In this document: in pieces, positions 1-7,810 of the stretch | Layout: every line of letters starts with the position of its first letter | Position numbering within the stretch: the first letter of the stretch is position 1 | NCBI GenBank assembly: GCA_019638675.1 | Contig: JAHBTE010000001.1 | Coordinates: forward strand, 528,605 to 592,604 | DNA: 64,000 nucleotides | Direction: 5' to 3' | Source of the DNA: Fimbriimonadaceae bacterium | GTDB lineage: Bacteria; Armatimonadota; Fimbriimonadia; Fimbriimonadales; Fimbriimonadaceae | Notes under the pieces: generated by a model | Seen by the model: only the letters and a program-made list of their open reading frames with translations | What the model was told of the DNA's origin: nothing | Database searches by the model: none | Translations under genes and position numbers: made by a program

Positions 1-131
1 TCAATTTCCTTTGTGCCAGCCTTTGCGAGCGCACGGATAAAGTCTGCCTTTACCGATGTAGGGACGGCTATTTTTTCGTTCTGCAAACCGTCGCGAGGAG
101 AAACCTCAATGATCCGAATTGAGTCACTCAC
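1..131 (-). CDS. mvaB: Hydroxymethylglutaryl-CoA lyase, N-terminal fragment
   Basis: Only the first 43 codons lie in the window; the gene continues past the left edge. The translation carries the segment E-V-S-P-R-D-G-L-Q-N-E-K, the N-terminal signature of HMG-CoA lyase (cleaves HMG-CoA to acetyl-CoA and acetoacetate, last step of leucine breakdown). DRE-TIM relatives such as isopropylmalate synthase share the RDG core but not usually the LQNE. I chose the GTG at 129-131 because it gives the motif at the usual distance from the N terminus. That start overlaps the stop of the upstream biotin carrier gene (GTGAGTGA), implying coupled translation in the same operon. The pairing of a biotin carrier with HMG-CoA lyase is typical of methylcrotonyl-CoA carboxylase clusters. 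Confidence 0.8.
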   Translation of the reverse strand, partial: MSDSIRIIEVSPRDGLQNEKIAVPTSVKADFIRALAKAGTKEI

Positions 132-561
132 CGGGCGCCGTCACCTTGACGAGAAGTTGACCATCGGTTACCTGATCGCCCTTTGCCACGTTCAATTCGC
201 TTACAATGCCATCAATACCAGCGGTGACTGGTTGCTGCATTTTCATTGCTTCCAAAATCAACAGTTGATCGCCTTTGGCAACTTTGTCACCGGTTTTGAC
301 CAACACTTCAACAATCATCCCAGGCATCGGTGCCCGGCCCTCGCCACTGGAAACGCCGCCGCTTGCTTTTCGGGTTGCGGAGAACTTTTCAACTTCGTAA
401 ACCCGCCCGCCGACGGATACATAGGTTTTGTCGCCTTGGCGCACGACAACCGCGGTTCTTGCGCCTTCGGGCGTTTGAACTCGGAGCCGATCTCCATCTT
501 GCCGAATTGTTGCCCCTGATTCGACCAAATCGAACTCAACACCATCTACGAGAACCTTCAT
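124..561 (-). CDS. Biotin carboxyl carrier protein of an acyl-CoA carboxylase
   Basis: A 145-aa protein ending in a biotinyl domain (about residues 77-144) with the biotinylation motif E-A-M-K-M; Lys107 is the expected attachment site. A flexible linker (about 60-78) precedes it, and the N-terminal 55 residues form a small beta-rich region like that before the BCCP domain of acyl-CoA carboxylase alpha subunits. It would carry CO2 as carboxybiotin between a biotin carboxylase and a carboxyltransferase, neither of which is in the window. An upstream in-frame start at 681 exists, but the ATG at 559-561 is preferred: it overlaps the amidotransferase stop (ATGA) and removes an unrelated basic extension. 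The neighbouring HMG-CoA lyase suggests a methylcrotonyl-CoA or related substrate; that is inference. Confidence 0.85.
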   Translation of the reverse strand: MKVLVDGVEFDLVESGATIRQDGDRLRVQTPEGARTAVVVRQGDKTYVSVGGRVYEVEKFSATRKASGGVSSGEGRAPMPGMIVEVLVKTGDKVAKGDQLLILEAMKMQQPVTAGIDGIVSELNVAKGDQVTDGQLLVKVTAPGE

Positions 562-1271
562 CGACTGCTCACCATTCTTGCGGCTTTTGCGTCCAACACA
601 GCTTGAATAAACGCGGAGAACAGCTTTTCCGAATCCTCGCCTTCTGTGCGTTCTGGATGCCACTGCACTCCCACGAACCAACGACCCGAGGTGCTTTCAA
701 TTGCTTCAACGGTTCCATCTTCGTGCCAAGCCGATACTCTCAAATTCTCTCCAGTTTTATCTACGGCTTGATGATGCCAACTCTTGCCTTGGGCTGAGTC
801 TCCAAGAATCCCGGCAAGCCGGGTGTCTGGCTCGATTCGGTAATTTTGAATTGGATCGCCACGGTGATAATCCTCACCAACCACATCCGGCAAGTGCTGA
901 ATCAAGCTTCCGCCAAGGTGGACGTTCAACAGTTGGCAACCGTAGCAGATTCCAAGAACCGGAACTTCTGGTCGCAAGTGATCGAAAATTCCGAGCTCAG
1001 TGTTTGTGCGTTCGGGATTTTCGATGGTGACTTCCGGATGGTTTTCTTCACCCCAATTACTTGCGTCGATATCGTTTCCGCCGGGGATGATGAGCCCATC
1101 GAGAATTGGACCGAGATATACAAAATCTGCCCCAGGTGGGATCAAGATCGGAACTCCGCCCGCTTCAATTACTCGATCAGCGTAATCGCGTTCCAAGTAA
1201 ATCCGACCATGCTCCCGCCCGCTGCGCGGGCTCGTCATAGTTGCGGCCGAAATCCCGATGATCGGCTTCAT
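558..1271 (-). CDS. Class I glutamine amidotransferase-like hydrolase (peptidase C26, PuuD-like)
   Basis: A 237-aa stand-alone class I amidotransferase-fold protein. The nucleophile elbow G-I-C-Y-G places the catalytic Cys at 109, and Q-W-H-P-E gives the His/Glu pair at 205/207. The N-terminal KPIIGIS and the IPGGNDI segment are typical of the gamma-glutamyl-GABA hydrolase (PuuD) family, which cleaves gamma-glutamyl amides; no synthase domain is attached. The elbow has Tyr after Cys where many relatives have Arg. Its start overlaps the E2 stop by 4 bp and its stop overlaps the BCCP start by 4 bp, so it lies inside a tightly coupled operon for acyl-CoA metabolism. Its substrate there cannot be predicted. 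Confidence 0.8.
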   Translation of the reverse strand: MKPIIGISAATMTSPRSGREHGRIYLERDYADRVIEAGGVPILIPPGADFVYLGPILDGLIIPGGNDIDASNWGEENHPEVTIENPERTNTELGIFDHLRPEVPVLGICYGCQLLNVHLGGSLIQHLPDVVGEDYHRGDPIQNYRIEPDTRLAGILGDSAQGKSWHHQAVDKTGENLRVSAWHEDGTVEAIESTSGRWFVGVQWHPERTEGEDSEKLFSAFIQAVLDAKAARMVSSR

Positions 1272-2773
1272 GAATTCACCAGTTGGCGAATTCCCTCTAC
1301 ATTTGATTTGATCGCGTTCAGGAATTCAGCACCACCAACTCCATTAATCAATCGGTGGTCAATCGTGATGCCGATATTCGCACATCGCTGAACCGTGAGC
1401 TTGCCTGGTTCATCGTTCGCCAGACCGTTGTAGACCTCGCCGAGGAAGATTGTCGCGACTCCAGGAGGAACCACGACCGCCATTGCTTCCCGAATACCGT
1501 GACCCTGCATATTCGTGATGCTGAGCGTCACCGATTCGTCGGCTTGATCTTTCCCGTCTCGTGCAAGATTGATCTGGCTTCGGACGTTGGTGGCAAACGT
1601 CTTCCAGTCCAGAGTGTCTGCGTTCTCAACTACAGCGACTACGAGTTCGTCACCGGGCAGAGCGACGGCAATTCCAAGCTGGATGTGGTCATAAGTGCGG
1701 ATGTTAGAGTCACCCACCATGGTTGACCGCATGATCGGGTGATCAGCGGCGGCTTTGGCCACTGCGTAAGCGAAGTAAGTGAAGCTGCTCGGTTGGAAAT
1801 CTCCGCCTGCCGCTTTTTGCTCATCGCGGAGTGATTCGATCTCTCCCCAGTTCGCCACGACCGACATCATGCCAGGCACAACGAGTTGGTTCCCACGCTG
1901 CAACCTGCTCGAAAGTACACGTTGCTTGCCACCCATCGGTTGTTCTGAATAAGATTTGCCAGAACTCGACTTGCCCGCCTTCGCAGTTGGAGTAGCGACT
2001 GCCCCGCCAGAAAGAAATGCATCAACGTCGGCTGGCATGAGTTTGCTTCCGCTGGCCGGAATAGTCTCAAGCTGATCGTAGCTCACGCCTTTTTCCTTGG
2101 CGTAGGCGCGGGTGCGTGGCGGAACGTCACGGCGGCGTCCGCCAGTTGCTACCGGAGCGGCGGATTGAGTTGGTGCGGCACTCGCAGCCGGCGCTGGGCT
2201 GGAAACATCGCCGCCCGCAACAACCTCACTAGTTTGGAAACGCATAACTTCTGCCCCGATGCTGAGAACGTCATCTACCTTAGCGAGCCATTCAACGACA
2301 ACTCCTTCGTACGGGCACTCGACATCCATAACAGCCTTGTCGGTTTCCATTTGGTAGATCACGTCGTCACGCTTGACTTGGTCGCCGGGATTTTTAAGCA
2401 ATGCAACTACCCTGGCTTCTTGCAAACCTTCACCAATGGAAGGGATGCGCAGGCTCACAACGCCGTCAGTCGTTCCTGAAGCCGCCACAACTGGTGCTGT
2501 TTCTGTTGCTGGCTCGGCACTTGCGCCTTCTTCTGCCGATTCAACAACCAGAATAGGTGCACCAATTGAAAGAACGTCATCCGGCGCGGCAAGCCAACGA
2601 ACCACGCGACCGCTGACCGACGATTCCACGTCCATGACGGCTTTATCAGTTTCCATTTGGTAGATCGCTTCGTCTCGGCGGATTTCTTCGCCCGGTTGCT
2701 TCAGCAAAGCGACGACTCGGGCTTCTTGCAGGCCCTCACCAATGGATGGAATGTTCAGCGTGATTTCTGGCAT
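1268..2773 (-). CDS. Dihydrolipoamide acyltransferase (E2) of a 2-oxoacid dehydrogenase complex, two lipoyl domains
   Basis: A 501-aa E2 with two nearly identical lipoyl domains (residues 3-78 and 105-180; lipoyl-Lys 44 and 146 in METDKAV), an Ala/Pro linker, a peripheral-subunit-binding domain (about 215-255) and a catalytic acyltransferase domain (about 275-501). It transfers the acyl group from the lipoyl arm to CoA. The active-site motif reads D-H-R-L-I-N-G: the catalytic His (473) is present, but the usual Asp two residues before the final Gly-side end of HRxxDG is Asn477. No E1 or E3 gene is adjacent. Downstream genes for a biotin carrier and HMG-CoA lyase favour a branched-chain oxoacid role over pyruvate, but sequence alone does not decide. 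First gene of a four-gene overlapping unit. Confidence 0.85.
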   Translation of the reverse strand: MPEITLNIPSIGEGLQEARVVALLKQPGEEIRRDEAIYQMETDKAVMDVESSVSGRVVRWLAAPDDVLSIGAPILVVESAEEGASAEPATETAPVVAASGTTDGVVSLRIPSIGEGLQEARVVALLKNPGDQVKRDDVIYQMETDKAVMDVECPYEGVVVEWLAKVDDVLSIGAEVMRFQTSEVVAGGDVSSPAPAASAAPTQSAAPVATGGRRRDVPPRTRAYAKEKGVSYDQLETIPASGSKLMPADVDAFLSGGAVATPTAKAGKSSSGKSYSEQPMGGKQRVLSSRLQRGNQLVVPGMMSVVANWGEIESLRDEQKAAGGDFQPSSFTYFAYAVAKAAADHPIMRSTMVGDSNIRTYDHIQLGIAVALPGDELVVAVVENADTLDWKTFATNVRSQINLARDGKDQADESVTLSITNMQGHGIREAMAVVVPPGVATIFLGEVYNGLANDEPGKLTVQRCANIGITIDHRLINGVGGAEFLNAIKSNVEGIRQLVNS

Positions 2774-2827
2774 CGTTGCACTCTTACCGCGATTTTGGCA
2801 CAGGTTCGCGGGGAACCTGTTGCCGAA

Positions 2828-3175
2828 CTAAGATTCTCCGAATCCCGGTACGCCGAAATGCCCGAGTTGATCGCCGCCCAGCAAGTGCATGTGGAGGTGA
2901 AATACCGTCTGCCCGGCATCGGGGCCAGTGTTGATCACAAGCCGATAACTACTGAGCCCAAGCTGTTCAGCAACTTTTTTGGCGGCATTCAATAAATGCC
3001 GATGGTCGCCTTCTTCCGGAAGTTCAGCGATACTCACAACTTCCTGCCGAGGAACGATCAGCACATGAACCGGGGCTTGAGGCTGAATATCTTTGAACGC
3101 AACCACATGAGTATCCTCGTATATGATCTCCGCCGGAATCTCGCGGTTGATGATCTTGGTAAACAGAGTCGGCAT
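2828..3175 (-). CDS. HIT (histidine triad) family nucleotide hydrolase
   Basis: A 115-aa protein covering the whole HIT fold, with the triad H-L-H-M-H at 93-97 near the C terminus and the usual N-terminal F-x-K-I-I-x-x-E-I-P-A segment. HINT-branch members hydrolyse adenosine phosphoramidates and acyl-AMPs in the cytoplasm. It lies 54 bp upstream of, and in the same direction as, the E2 operon, so it may share transcripts with it. The start has no Shine-Dalgarno; CATAAT sits 6 nt upstream of the ATG, which suggests a leaderless mRNA. Confidence 0.9.
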   Translation of the reverse strand: MPTLFTKIINREIPAEIIYEDTHVVAFKDIQPQAPVHVLIVPRQEVVSIAELPEEGDHRHLLNAAKKVAEQLGLSSYRLVINTGPDAGQTVFHLHMHLLGGDQLGHFGVPGFGES

Positions 3176-3181
3176 AGATTA

Positions 3182-3187
3182 ATTATG
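3182..3187 (-). promoter_or_regulatory. -10 element (CATAAT), leaderless start of the HIT gene
   Basis: CATAAT on the minus strand ends 6 nt before the ATG at 3175, leaving no room for an untranslated leader or ribosome-binding site. One of the window-wide set of such sites. Confidence 0.5.
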
Positions 3188-3258
3188 TTCTAGGCAGAGT
3201 TAAACCAGGTTGACCCATAGGAGAATTTCAGGGTCCCGCGAACCTAGCCTAAACCGGA

Positions 3259-3264
3259 TATAAT
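3259..3264 (+). promoter_or_regulatory. -10 element (TATAAT) upstream of rplK
   Basis: A perfect TATAAT 82 nt upstream of the rplK ATG, giving a leader of about 75 nt. No convincing -35 hexamer stands 16-18 nt upstream; TTGACC at 3210-3215 is too far away. Confidence 0.45.
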
Positions 3265-3346
3265 TCCCGGTTGCAACCGCATCTGGCGACTTGGCTGACG
3301 CTTCCACAGTTCTTGGCTCCTTTCCGCGGCAATTGGAGAATTTTTC

Positions 3347-3772
3347 ATGGCAAAAAAAGTGACCAGTGTCATCAAGTTGAACATCGACGCAGGAAAAGGT
3401 AACCCCGCTCCTCCAGTCGGTCCCGCCCTCGGTCAAGCCGGTATCAACATGATGGAATTTCTTAAGAAATTCAACGAAATGACCGCAAAGCAAATGGGAT
3501 TCAAACTCCCAGTTGAAATCACCGTTTTCGAAGACCGATCGTACACATTTGTTGTCAAACAGCCGCTGATGAGCGCGTTGATTTTGAACGCAATGGGCAT
3601 CAAAAAAGGAAGCAGCAACCCCAGCAAAGAATCCGCCGGTATGTTGACCAAAGAAAAAGCGATTGAAGTCGCCAAAGCTAAGATGGCCGACTTAAACACC
3701 GACGATGTGGAAGAAGCCATCAAAATCGTTGCGGGAACCGCTCGTTCGATGGGTATTGACACAAACTTTTAA
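3347..3772 (+). CDS. rplK: 50S ribosomal protein L11
   Basis: A 141-aa full-length L11: the N-terminal KLNIDAGKGNPAPPVGPALGQAG segment is the near-invariant proline-rich region, and the C-terminal RNA-binding domain (from about residue 75) ends in the expected GTARSMGI. It binds the GTPase-associated centre of 23S rRNA. A GGAGA ribosome-binding site lies 10 nt before the ATG and a TATAAT further up, so this gene has a normal 5' leader. In most bacteria rplK is followed by rplA and preceded by secE-nusG; here a secreted protein gene follows and a HIT gene lies upstream, so the usual cluster is broken. Confidence 0.97.
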   Translation: MAKKVTSVIKLNIDAGKGNPAPPVGPALGQAGINMMEFLKKFNEMTAKQMGFKLPVEITVFEDRSYTFVVKQPLMSALILNAMGIKKGSSNPSKESAGMLTKEKAIEVAKAKMADLNTDDVEEAIKIVAGTARSMGIDTNF

Positions 3773-3872
3773 GTTAAATCCTGGCTAAATCTGAAAAAGG
3801 CCCAATAATTGATACGACATCACTGCTCGAACATCTAATAATTGATTGAGAGCAGTGATTCTCATTTCCGAA

Positions 3873-4445
3873 ATGAACCGTCTTAATTCCGTGCTCGTCG
3901 CAATTTTGATTCTGACCCCTGTGCTTCAGGCAACCGGGCCGGATAAGGAAGCGTTTGGCCCAGGCCAAGCGATCGCGGACGAAATTAAGCAATTTGCTGG
4001 AACCGATATCGCCTGGATTCCTGCGGGAATGCTGAATGAAGAAGGCAAAGGCGATCTCAGCACTTATATTAAATTTGGTACCGACGAAATCGCGGTCGTC
4101 AATCTGACTGGAAAGCAAATCAAACTCGCGCTTGAGCGGTCAGTGAGCCTTTATCCTTCCGCTAACCCGAGCTTTTTGCAGATTTCTGGATTAGAAGTGT
4201 CATTCAGCAAATCAGCCAATCCGGATGAGCGCATCCGCACGGTATTGGTGGATGGAAACGCTTTGAATGCAGACGGCAAGTACCAGGTTGCGATGCCGAT
4301 TACTTTGGCTCGCGGCGGACTCGGGTTTTTTACGATCTGGGACAAAAAAGCGATTGAGCGAACCGTAGAAAATAGCTCTCTGGAAACCATTCTGAAAGGC
4401 AAGGCAGGGTTCGTACGAACCTCTCGCTGGAAGATGGTTGATTAA
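3873..4445 (+). CDS. Secreted stand-alone 5'-nucleotidase C-terminal domain protein
   Basis: A 190-aa protein with an N-terminal signal peptide (MNRLNSVLVAILILTPVLQA). The mature part matches the C-terminal substrate-binding domain of periplasmic 5'-nucleotidases: the LTGKQIKLALERSV and FLQISGLEVSFS stretches and the closing GGLGFF loop are characteristic. The N-terminal dinuclear-metal phosphoesterase domain that normally precedes it is absent, so it should not be catalytic alone; it could work with a separate metallophosphatase or as a nucleotide-binding protein. A TTG at 3846 would also open the frame, but the ATG at 3873 starts directly with the signal peptide. No clear ribosome-binding site is visible. 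Confidence 0.7.
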   Translation: MNRLNSVLVAILILTPVLQATGPDKEAFGPGQAIADEIKQFAGTDIAWIPAGMLNEEGKGDLSTYIKFGTDEIAVVNLTGKQIKLALERSVSLYPSANPSFLQISGLEVSFSKSANPDERIRTVLVDGNALNADGKYQVAMPITLARGGLGFFTIWDKKAIERTVENSSLETILKGKAGFVRTSRWKMVD

Positions 4446-4469
4446 GTTACTAATTACGGGAATCTGTTG

Positions 4470-4475
4470 TAAAAT
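4470..4475 (+). promoter_or_regulatory. -10 element (TAAAAT), leaderless GTG start
   Basis: TAAAAT ends 6 nt before the GTG at 4482; the transcript would begin at or next to the start codon. Confidence 0.55.
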
Positions 4476-4481
4476 CCCATT

Positions 4482-5138
4482 GTGATATTCCTCCCTCAAT
4501 TAGTCGTCTTGAGCTCACTGCTAACGGCTCAAATTCCTCCTTCCGGTTCAACTGGTCCAACCGTGACTTACTACGATGTGGAGAAGGCAAATTTTGATGG
4601 ATCACCTGATAGAACTGCGACCGAGAATTATTGGAGAGAGGTCAGTGTTTCGACTTTTCTAGTCGCGGATTCCCAAGATATTGTTGCTGATAACAAAGGG
4701 AAAAAGTTAGTTATTCTTCCTGAGCTCAATTTCTATACGAAGTCTTTTGCATCTGACTCACATAAGATTGGAGAATCGGAAAAATCTGCGTTTCAGCGGA
4801 TCACAAGGGATATTCCTGTTGGCCAGTCGCTAAAAGTTGATCGTGGATGGAGTCCACAGTACACAGTTGTTGAGGCCGGTCAACGAAAAATGTACTTTGT
4901 AATAGTACGAACGTTTAGCGAAGTCGAAAAAAGAGTTATTGGGAAGGAAACGATTGTTCGAAAACGTGGCTTTAAAAATGCTGGAGCTATGATTTCAGGA
5001 ATGAATGAAGATCAGTGGTATGACCCATCTGATCATTCTCGTAGCCCACTTAAAATGAAATTATCTTCACCAGAACCAAAATGGAATCGTCGCACAACTG
5101 ACGAGATTCAAAATTTCCTCTGGGAGTCACCCTTCTAA
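4482..5138 (+). CDS. Secreted protein of unknown function
   Basis: A 218-aa protein starting with GTG and a short hydrophobic signal (FLPQLVVLSSLLTAQ); the rest is soluble and charged. I recognise no family. The sequence is more AT-rich than its neighbours and ends with a Lys/Arg/Trp-rich tail. The GTG start is supported by TAAAAT at 4470-4475, six nt upstream, without a ribosome-binding site. It lies between a nucleotidase-like secreted protein and gyrB with no overlap to either. Confidence 0.55.
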   Translation: MIFLPQLVVLSSLLTAQIPPSGSTGPTVTYYDVEKANFDGSPDRTATENYWREVSVSTFLVADSQDIVADNKGKKLVILPELNFYTKSFASDSHKIGESEKSAFQRITRDIPVGQSLKVDRGWSPQYTVVEAGQRKMYFVIVRTFSEVEKRVIGKETIVRKRGFKNAGAMISGMNEDQWYDPSDHSRSPLKMKLSSPEPKWNRRTTDEIQNFLWESPF

Positions 5139-5206
5139 CGTCTCAAACAATACTCAAACCCGCCCCCTTTTAGACCCTTTGATCGTCCTTTATCATGGGG
5201 AAATTG

Positions 5207-5250
5207 CCAGGTATAATCTAGGTTCATTTTAACCTGGATTTTCCAGGCCC
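5207..5250 (+). promoter_or_regulatory. gyrB promoter region with CCAGG/CCTGG repeats around TATAAT
   Basis: A perfect TATAAT at 5212-5217 is framed by CCAGGT (5207-5212), ACCTGG (5232-5237) and a further CCAGG near 5243, an alternating inverted array over the putative start site. gyrB promoters often respond to supercoiling or a repressor; the repeats could be an operator. No ribosome-binding site is obvious before the ATG at 5263. Confidence 0.35.
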
Positions 5251-5262
5251 CATATCACCCTC

Positions 5263-7338
5263 ATGAGCGAAAACGTAGACCCGCAAAATCCAGAGATCGA
5301 AAAGCCACAAGATATTTCATCTCGCGAGGCAACCGCCGCCGATAAACTCACCAAGAAAATTGAAGGCACCTATGATGCAAGCAGCATCACGGTTCTGGAA
5401 GGTTTAGAGGCCGTCCGCAAACGCCCTGGCATGTACGTGGGTGATAACGGCAAGAAAGGCCTTCACCAGATGTTCCGGGAAGCTCTGGACAACGCTGTAG
5501 ACGAGGCCATGGCGGGCCACTGCGACACCATCACGGTTGTTCTGTACGAAAACGGCTCAATCTCCGTAGAAGACAATGGTCGCGGGATTCCGGTGGACAT
5601 GCACGAGAAAGAGGGAATCTCGGCGCTCACCGTTATCATGACCAAGCTCCACGCTGGCGGTAAGTTCGGCGATGGTGGCGGATACAAAGTTTCAGGCGGA
5701 TTGCACGGGGTGGGGATTTCTTGTACTAACGCTCTTTCTGAGTGGATGGAAACCACCGTCAAACGCAACGGCAAACTTTATCGCCAGCGGTTTGAAGCAG
5801 GTACCCCGGTCACGGACGTTGAAGAAATCGGGAAATCCAAGGGCAATGGAACGATCCAACACTGGAAGCCAGATCCAACCGCTCTTACAGTTGTGGAGCA
5901 CGATCCGCACATCATTCGCCGTCGAATGAAAGAACTTGCCTACCTCAACCCAGCAGTTCGATTTGTTTTCACCATTGAAAATGATCCGGAAAACAGCGAG
6001 GAATTCTACTTTGAAAAGGGAATCGTCCAATTGGTTGAAGACGTGAATGATGCGGAGACCGCAATCCACAAACCGATCTATTTCCACCGCGTTCGTGAAG
6101 ACATGGAACTTGAAGTTGCGCTTCAGTACAACACAGGTTTCCACACAAACATCCTAGCGTACTGCAATAACATCCATCAACCGGATGGTGGAACCCACGT
6201 TTCTGGTTTTGGTCAAGCACTCACCCGGGTCATCAACAGCTATGCCCGACGGATGAATTTGCTGAAAGAGAAGGATAAGAACTTCACCGCCGACGACGTA
6301 GCGGAAGGCGTTACCGCGGTTATCTCGCTCAAGATCCAAAACCCGAGCTACAACTCGCAAGATAAAGTCAAGCTCGTTACACCAGAAGTTCAAGGCGCAA
6401 CCAACTCCCTTGTTGGTGACGGGCTTGGCACTTACCTGGAAGAAAATCCTGCGGTCGCTAAACGCGTTGTTGAAAAAGCCCAACTTGCCCAACAAGCTCG
6501 TGAAGCCGCCCGCAAAGCCGCCGAAGCCGTTAAACGCTCTTCAGCCATGGATAGCTTTGGCCTTCCCGGAAAACTCAGCGACTGTGTGAGCCGCAAACCA
6601 GAAGACTGCGAGCTGTTCTTGGTTGAAGGTGACTCGGCAGGTGGAACGGTAAAACAAGCTCGCGACCGAATGACGCAAGCACTCTTGCCGCTTCGAGGGA
6701 AAATCTTGAACGTCGAGCGCGCGCGCATTGACAAAGCACTAGACAACGAAGAAATCAAGTCACTCATCGCGGCTCTCGGTGCGGGTGTTGATATCCAAAC
6801 TAGCCGATCACAAGCGGATGACGGAGGCGAACAGCCAGCCGATGAAGTCGGCAAGTCCGAACACTTCGACATCAACAAGCTGCGTTACCACAAAGTCATC
6901 ATCATGACCGACGCGGACGTTGACGGCGAGCACATCCGCACCTTGCTCCTCACGTTCTTCTACCGTTATATGAAGCCGCTAATCACCGAAGGCTACTTGT
7001 ACTTCGCTCAGCCGCCTCTCTTTGTTATCCGCGCCGGGAAAGACGAACGGTTCTACGCGATGACCGAAGAAGATCGGGACGACATCGTCAAGAATCTCAA
7101 AAAGAAAAACTATTCCGTTACTCGCTTTAAAGGTTTGGGTGAAATGAACTCCGATGAACTTGAGGAAACAACCATGAACATCAACAGTCGTCAGCTCGTG
7201 CGAGTCGGTTATGACAAGGAATTCGATAACGAAATCGAAACCATGTTCATGCGTTTGATGGGTGATAAGGTTGAGCCGCGCCGGGACTTCATCATGAAGC
7301 ACGCACGCGACGCGGGCGATCTCGACTGGCATTACTAA
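5263..7338 (+). CDS. gyrB: DNA gyrase subunit B
   Basis: A 691-aa GyrB with the GHKL ATPase domain (E-A-x-D-N-A-V-D-E; [15 protein letters not shown]), transducer domain, Toprim domain (V-E-G-D-S-A-G-G about residue 456; D-A-D-V-D-G about 548) and the C-terminal A-subunit-binding segment. With GyrA it introduces negative supercoils using ATP. It is slightly longer than the usual 640-680 aa because of a charged 35-residue N-terminal extension and an insertion around residues 520-535 ([10 protein letters not shown]). ParE is a possible alternative, but the overall length and motifs favour GyrB. It is not next to dnaA, dnaN or recF, and a strong terminator follows. Confidence 0.93.
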   Translation: MSENVDPQNPEIEKPQDISSREATAADKLTKKIEGTYDASSITVLEGLEAVRKRPGMYVGDNGKKGLHQMFREALDNAVDEAMAGHCDTITVVLYENGSISVEDNGRGIPVDMHEKEGISALTVIMTKLHAGGKFGDGGGYKVSGGLHGVGISCTNALSEWMETTVKRNGKLYRQRFEAGTPVTDVEEIGKSKGNGTIQHWKPDPTALTVVEHDPHIIRRRMKELAYLNPAVRFVFTIENDPENSEEFYFEKGIVQLVEDVNDAETAIHKPIYFHRVREDMELEVALQYNTGFHTNILAYCNNIHQPDGGTHVSGFGQALTRVINSYARRMNLLKEKDKNFTADDVAEGVTAVISLKIQNPSYNSQDKVKLVTPEVQGATNSLVGDGLGTYLEENPAVAKRVVEKAQLAQQAREAARKAAEAVKRSSAMDSFGLPGKLSDCVSRKPEDCELFLVEGDSAGGTVKQARDRMTQALLPLRGKILNVERARIDKALDNEEIKSLIAALGAGVDIQTSRSQADDGGEQPADEVGKSEHFDINKLRYHKVIIMTDADVDGEHIRTLLLTFFYRYMKPLITEGYLYFAQPPLFVIRAGKDERFYAMTEEDRDDIVKNLKKKNYSVTRFKGLGEMNSDELEETTMNINSRQLVRVGYDKEFDNEIETMFMRLMGDKVEPRRDFIMKHARDAGDLDWHY

Positions 7339-7341
7339 ATA

Positions 7342-7380
7342 AATTGTGGGTTGATTCTAGATCAGAATCAACCCACAATT
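7342..7380 (+). terminator. Bidirectional terminator between gyrB and a convergent gene
   Basis: A perfect 17-bp inverted repeat (7342-7358 and 7364-7380) with a 5-nt loop sits between the gyrB stop and the stop of the opposing gene. The stem ends AATT on both sides rather than a long T-run, so it may act as a strong pause or 3' end stabiliser on either strand. Confidence 0.75.
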
Positions 7381-7383
7381 CGC

Positions 7384-7719
7384 CTATTTTCTGTACTTGT
7401 TGACTTCGGTCATGAAGTTACTAAACTCCTTAGCCGTCACTTTAGCACTAGCAACTTCCTTGACTTCGCCTGAAATATCATTGACCGAAGAAATGTGTAC
7501 TTCAGTCCCTCCTTCCATATGAAAAGCATTGACAATGTCAATCAAGTCAGCAGAAATCATAAGCGTGAAAGATTCTTCTTTGAGCGTAATCAAATGCGTA
7601 CTCTGTGGCTTACCGATCAAATCTTGATTGAATTCAGCATAGGCAGAAGCACCAAATAAAGCACTACCGATAACAAATGTGGCTAGTGAGCCGAGAATGA
7701 ATGGTTTTAGGCTGTCCAT
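7384..7719 (-). CDS. Small exported or membrane-anchored protein of unknown function
   Basis: A 111-aa protein with an N-terminal hydrophobic segment (about residues 6-28, ending ASAYA-E, compatible with signal peptidase cleavage) followed by a soluble region containing ESFTLMISADLIDIVNAF and a Lys-rich C terminus. No family recognised. It is convergent with gyrB across a strong hairpin and lies downstream of tsaE by 91 bp. No ribosome-binding site stands out. Confidence 0.5.
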   Translation of the reverse strand: MDSLKPFILGSLATFVIGSALFGASAYAEFNQDLIGKPQSTHLITLKEESFTLMISADLIDIVNAFHMEGGTEVHISSVNDISGEVKEVASAKVTAKEFSNFMTEVNKYRK

Positions 7720-7810
7720 GCGAAGATGTTGAACGCTGGCAACCCAAAATAGCTACGGATTTATATTCGGAAACTAGCAACTTTCTGAGGGAGCATTTCC
7801 TAGAGCCATC

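Noticed and set aside
13-797. Long plus-strand open frames opposite the biotin carrier and amidotransferase genes
   Set aside because: They are antisense shadows of conserved minus-strand genes, with Cys/His/Arg-rich unnatural composition.
3821-3857. Terminator after rplK
   Set aside because: CACTGCTC/GAGCAGTG is only 8 bp with a 21-nt loop and no T tract.
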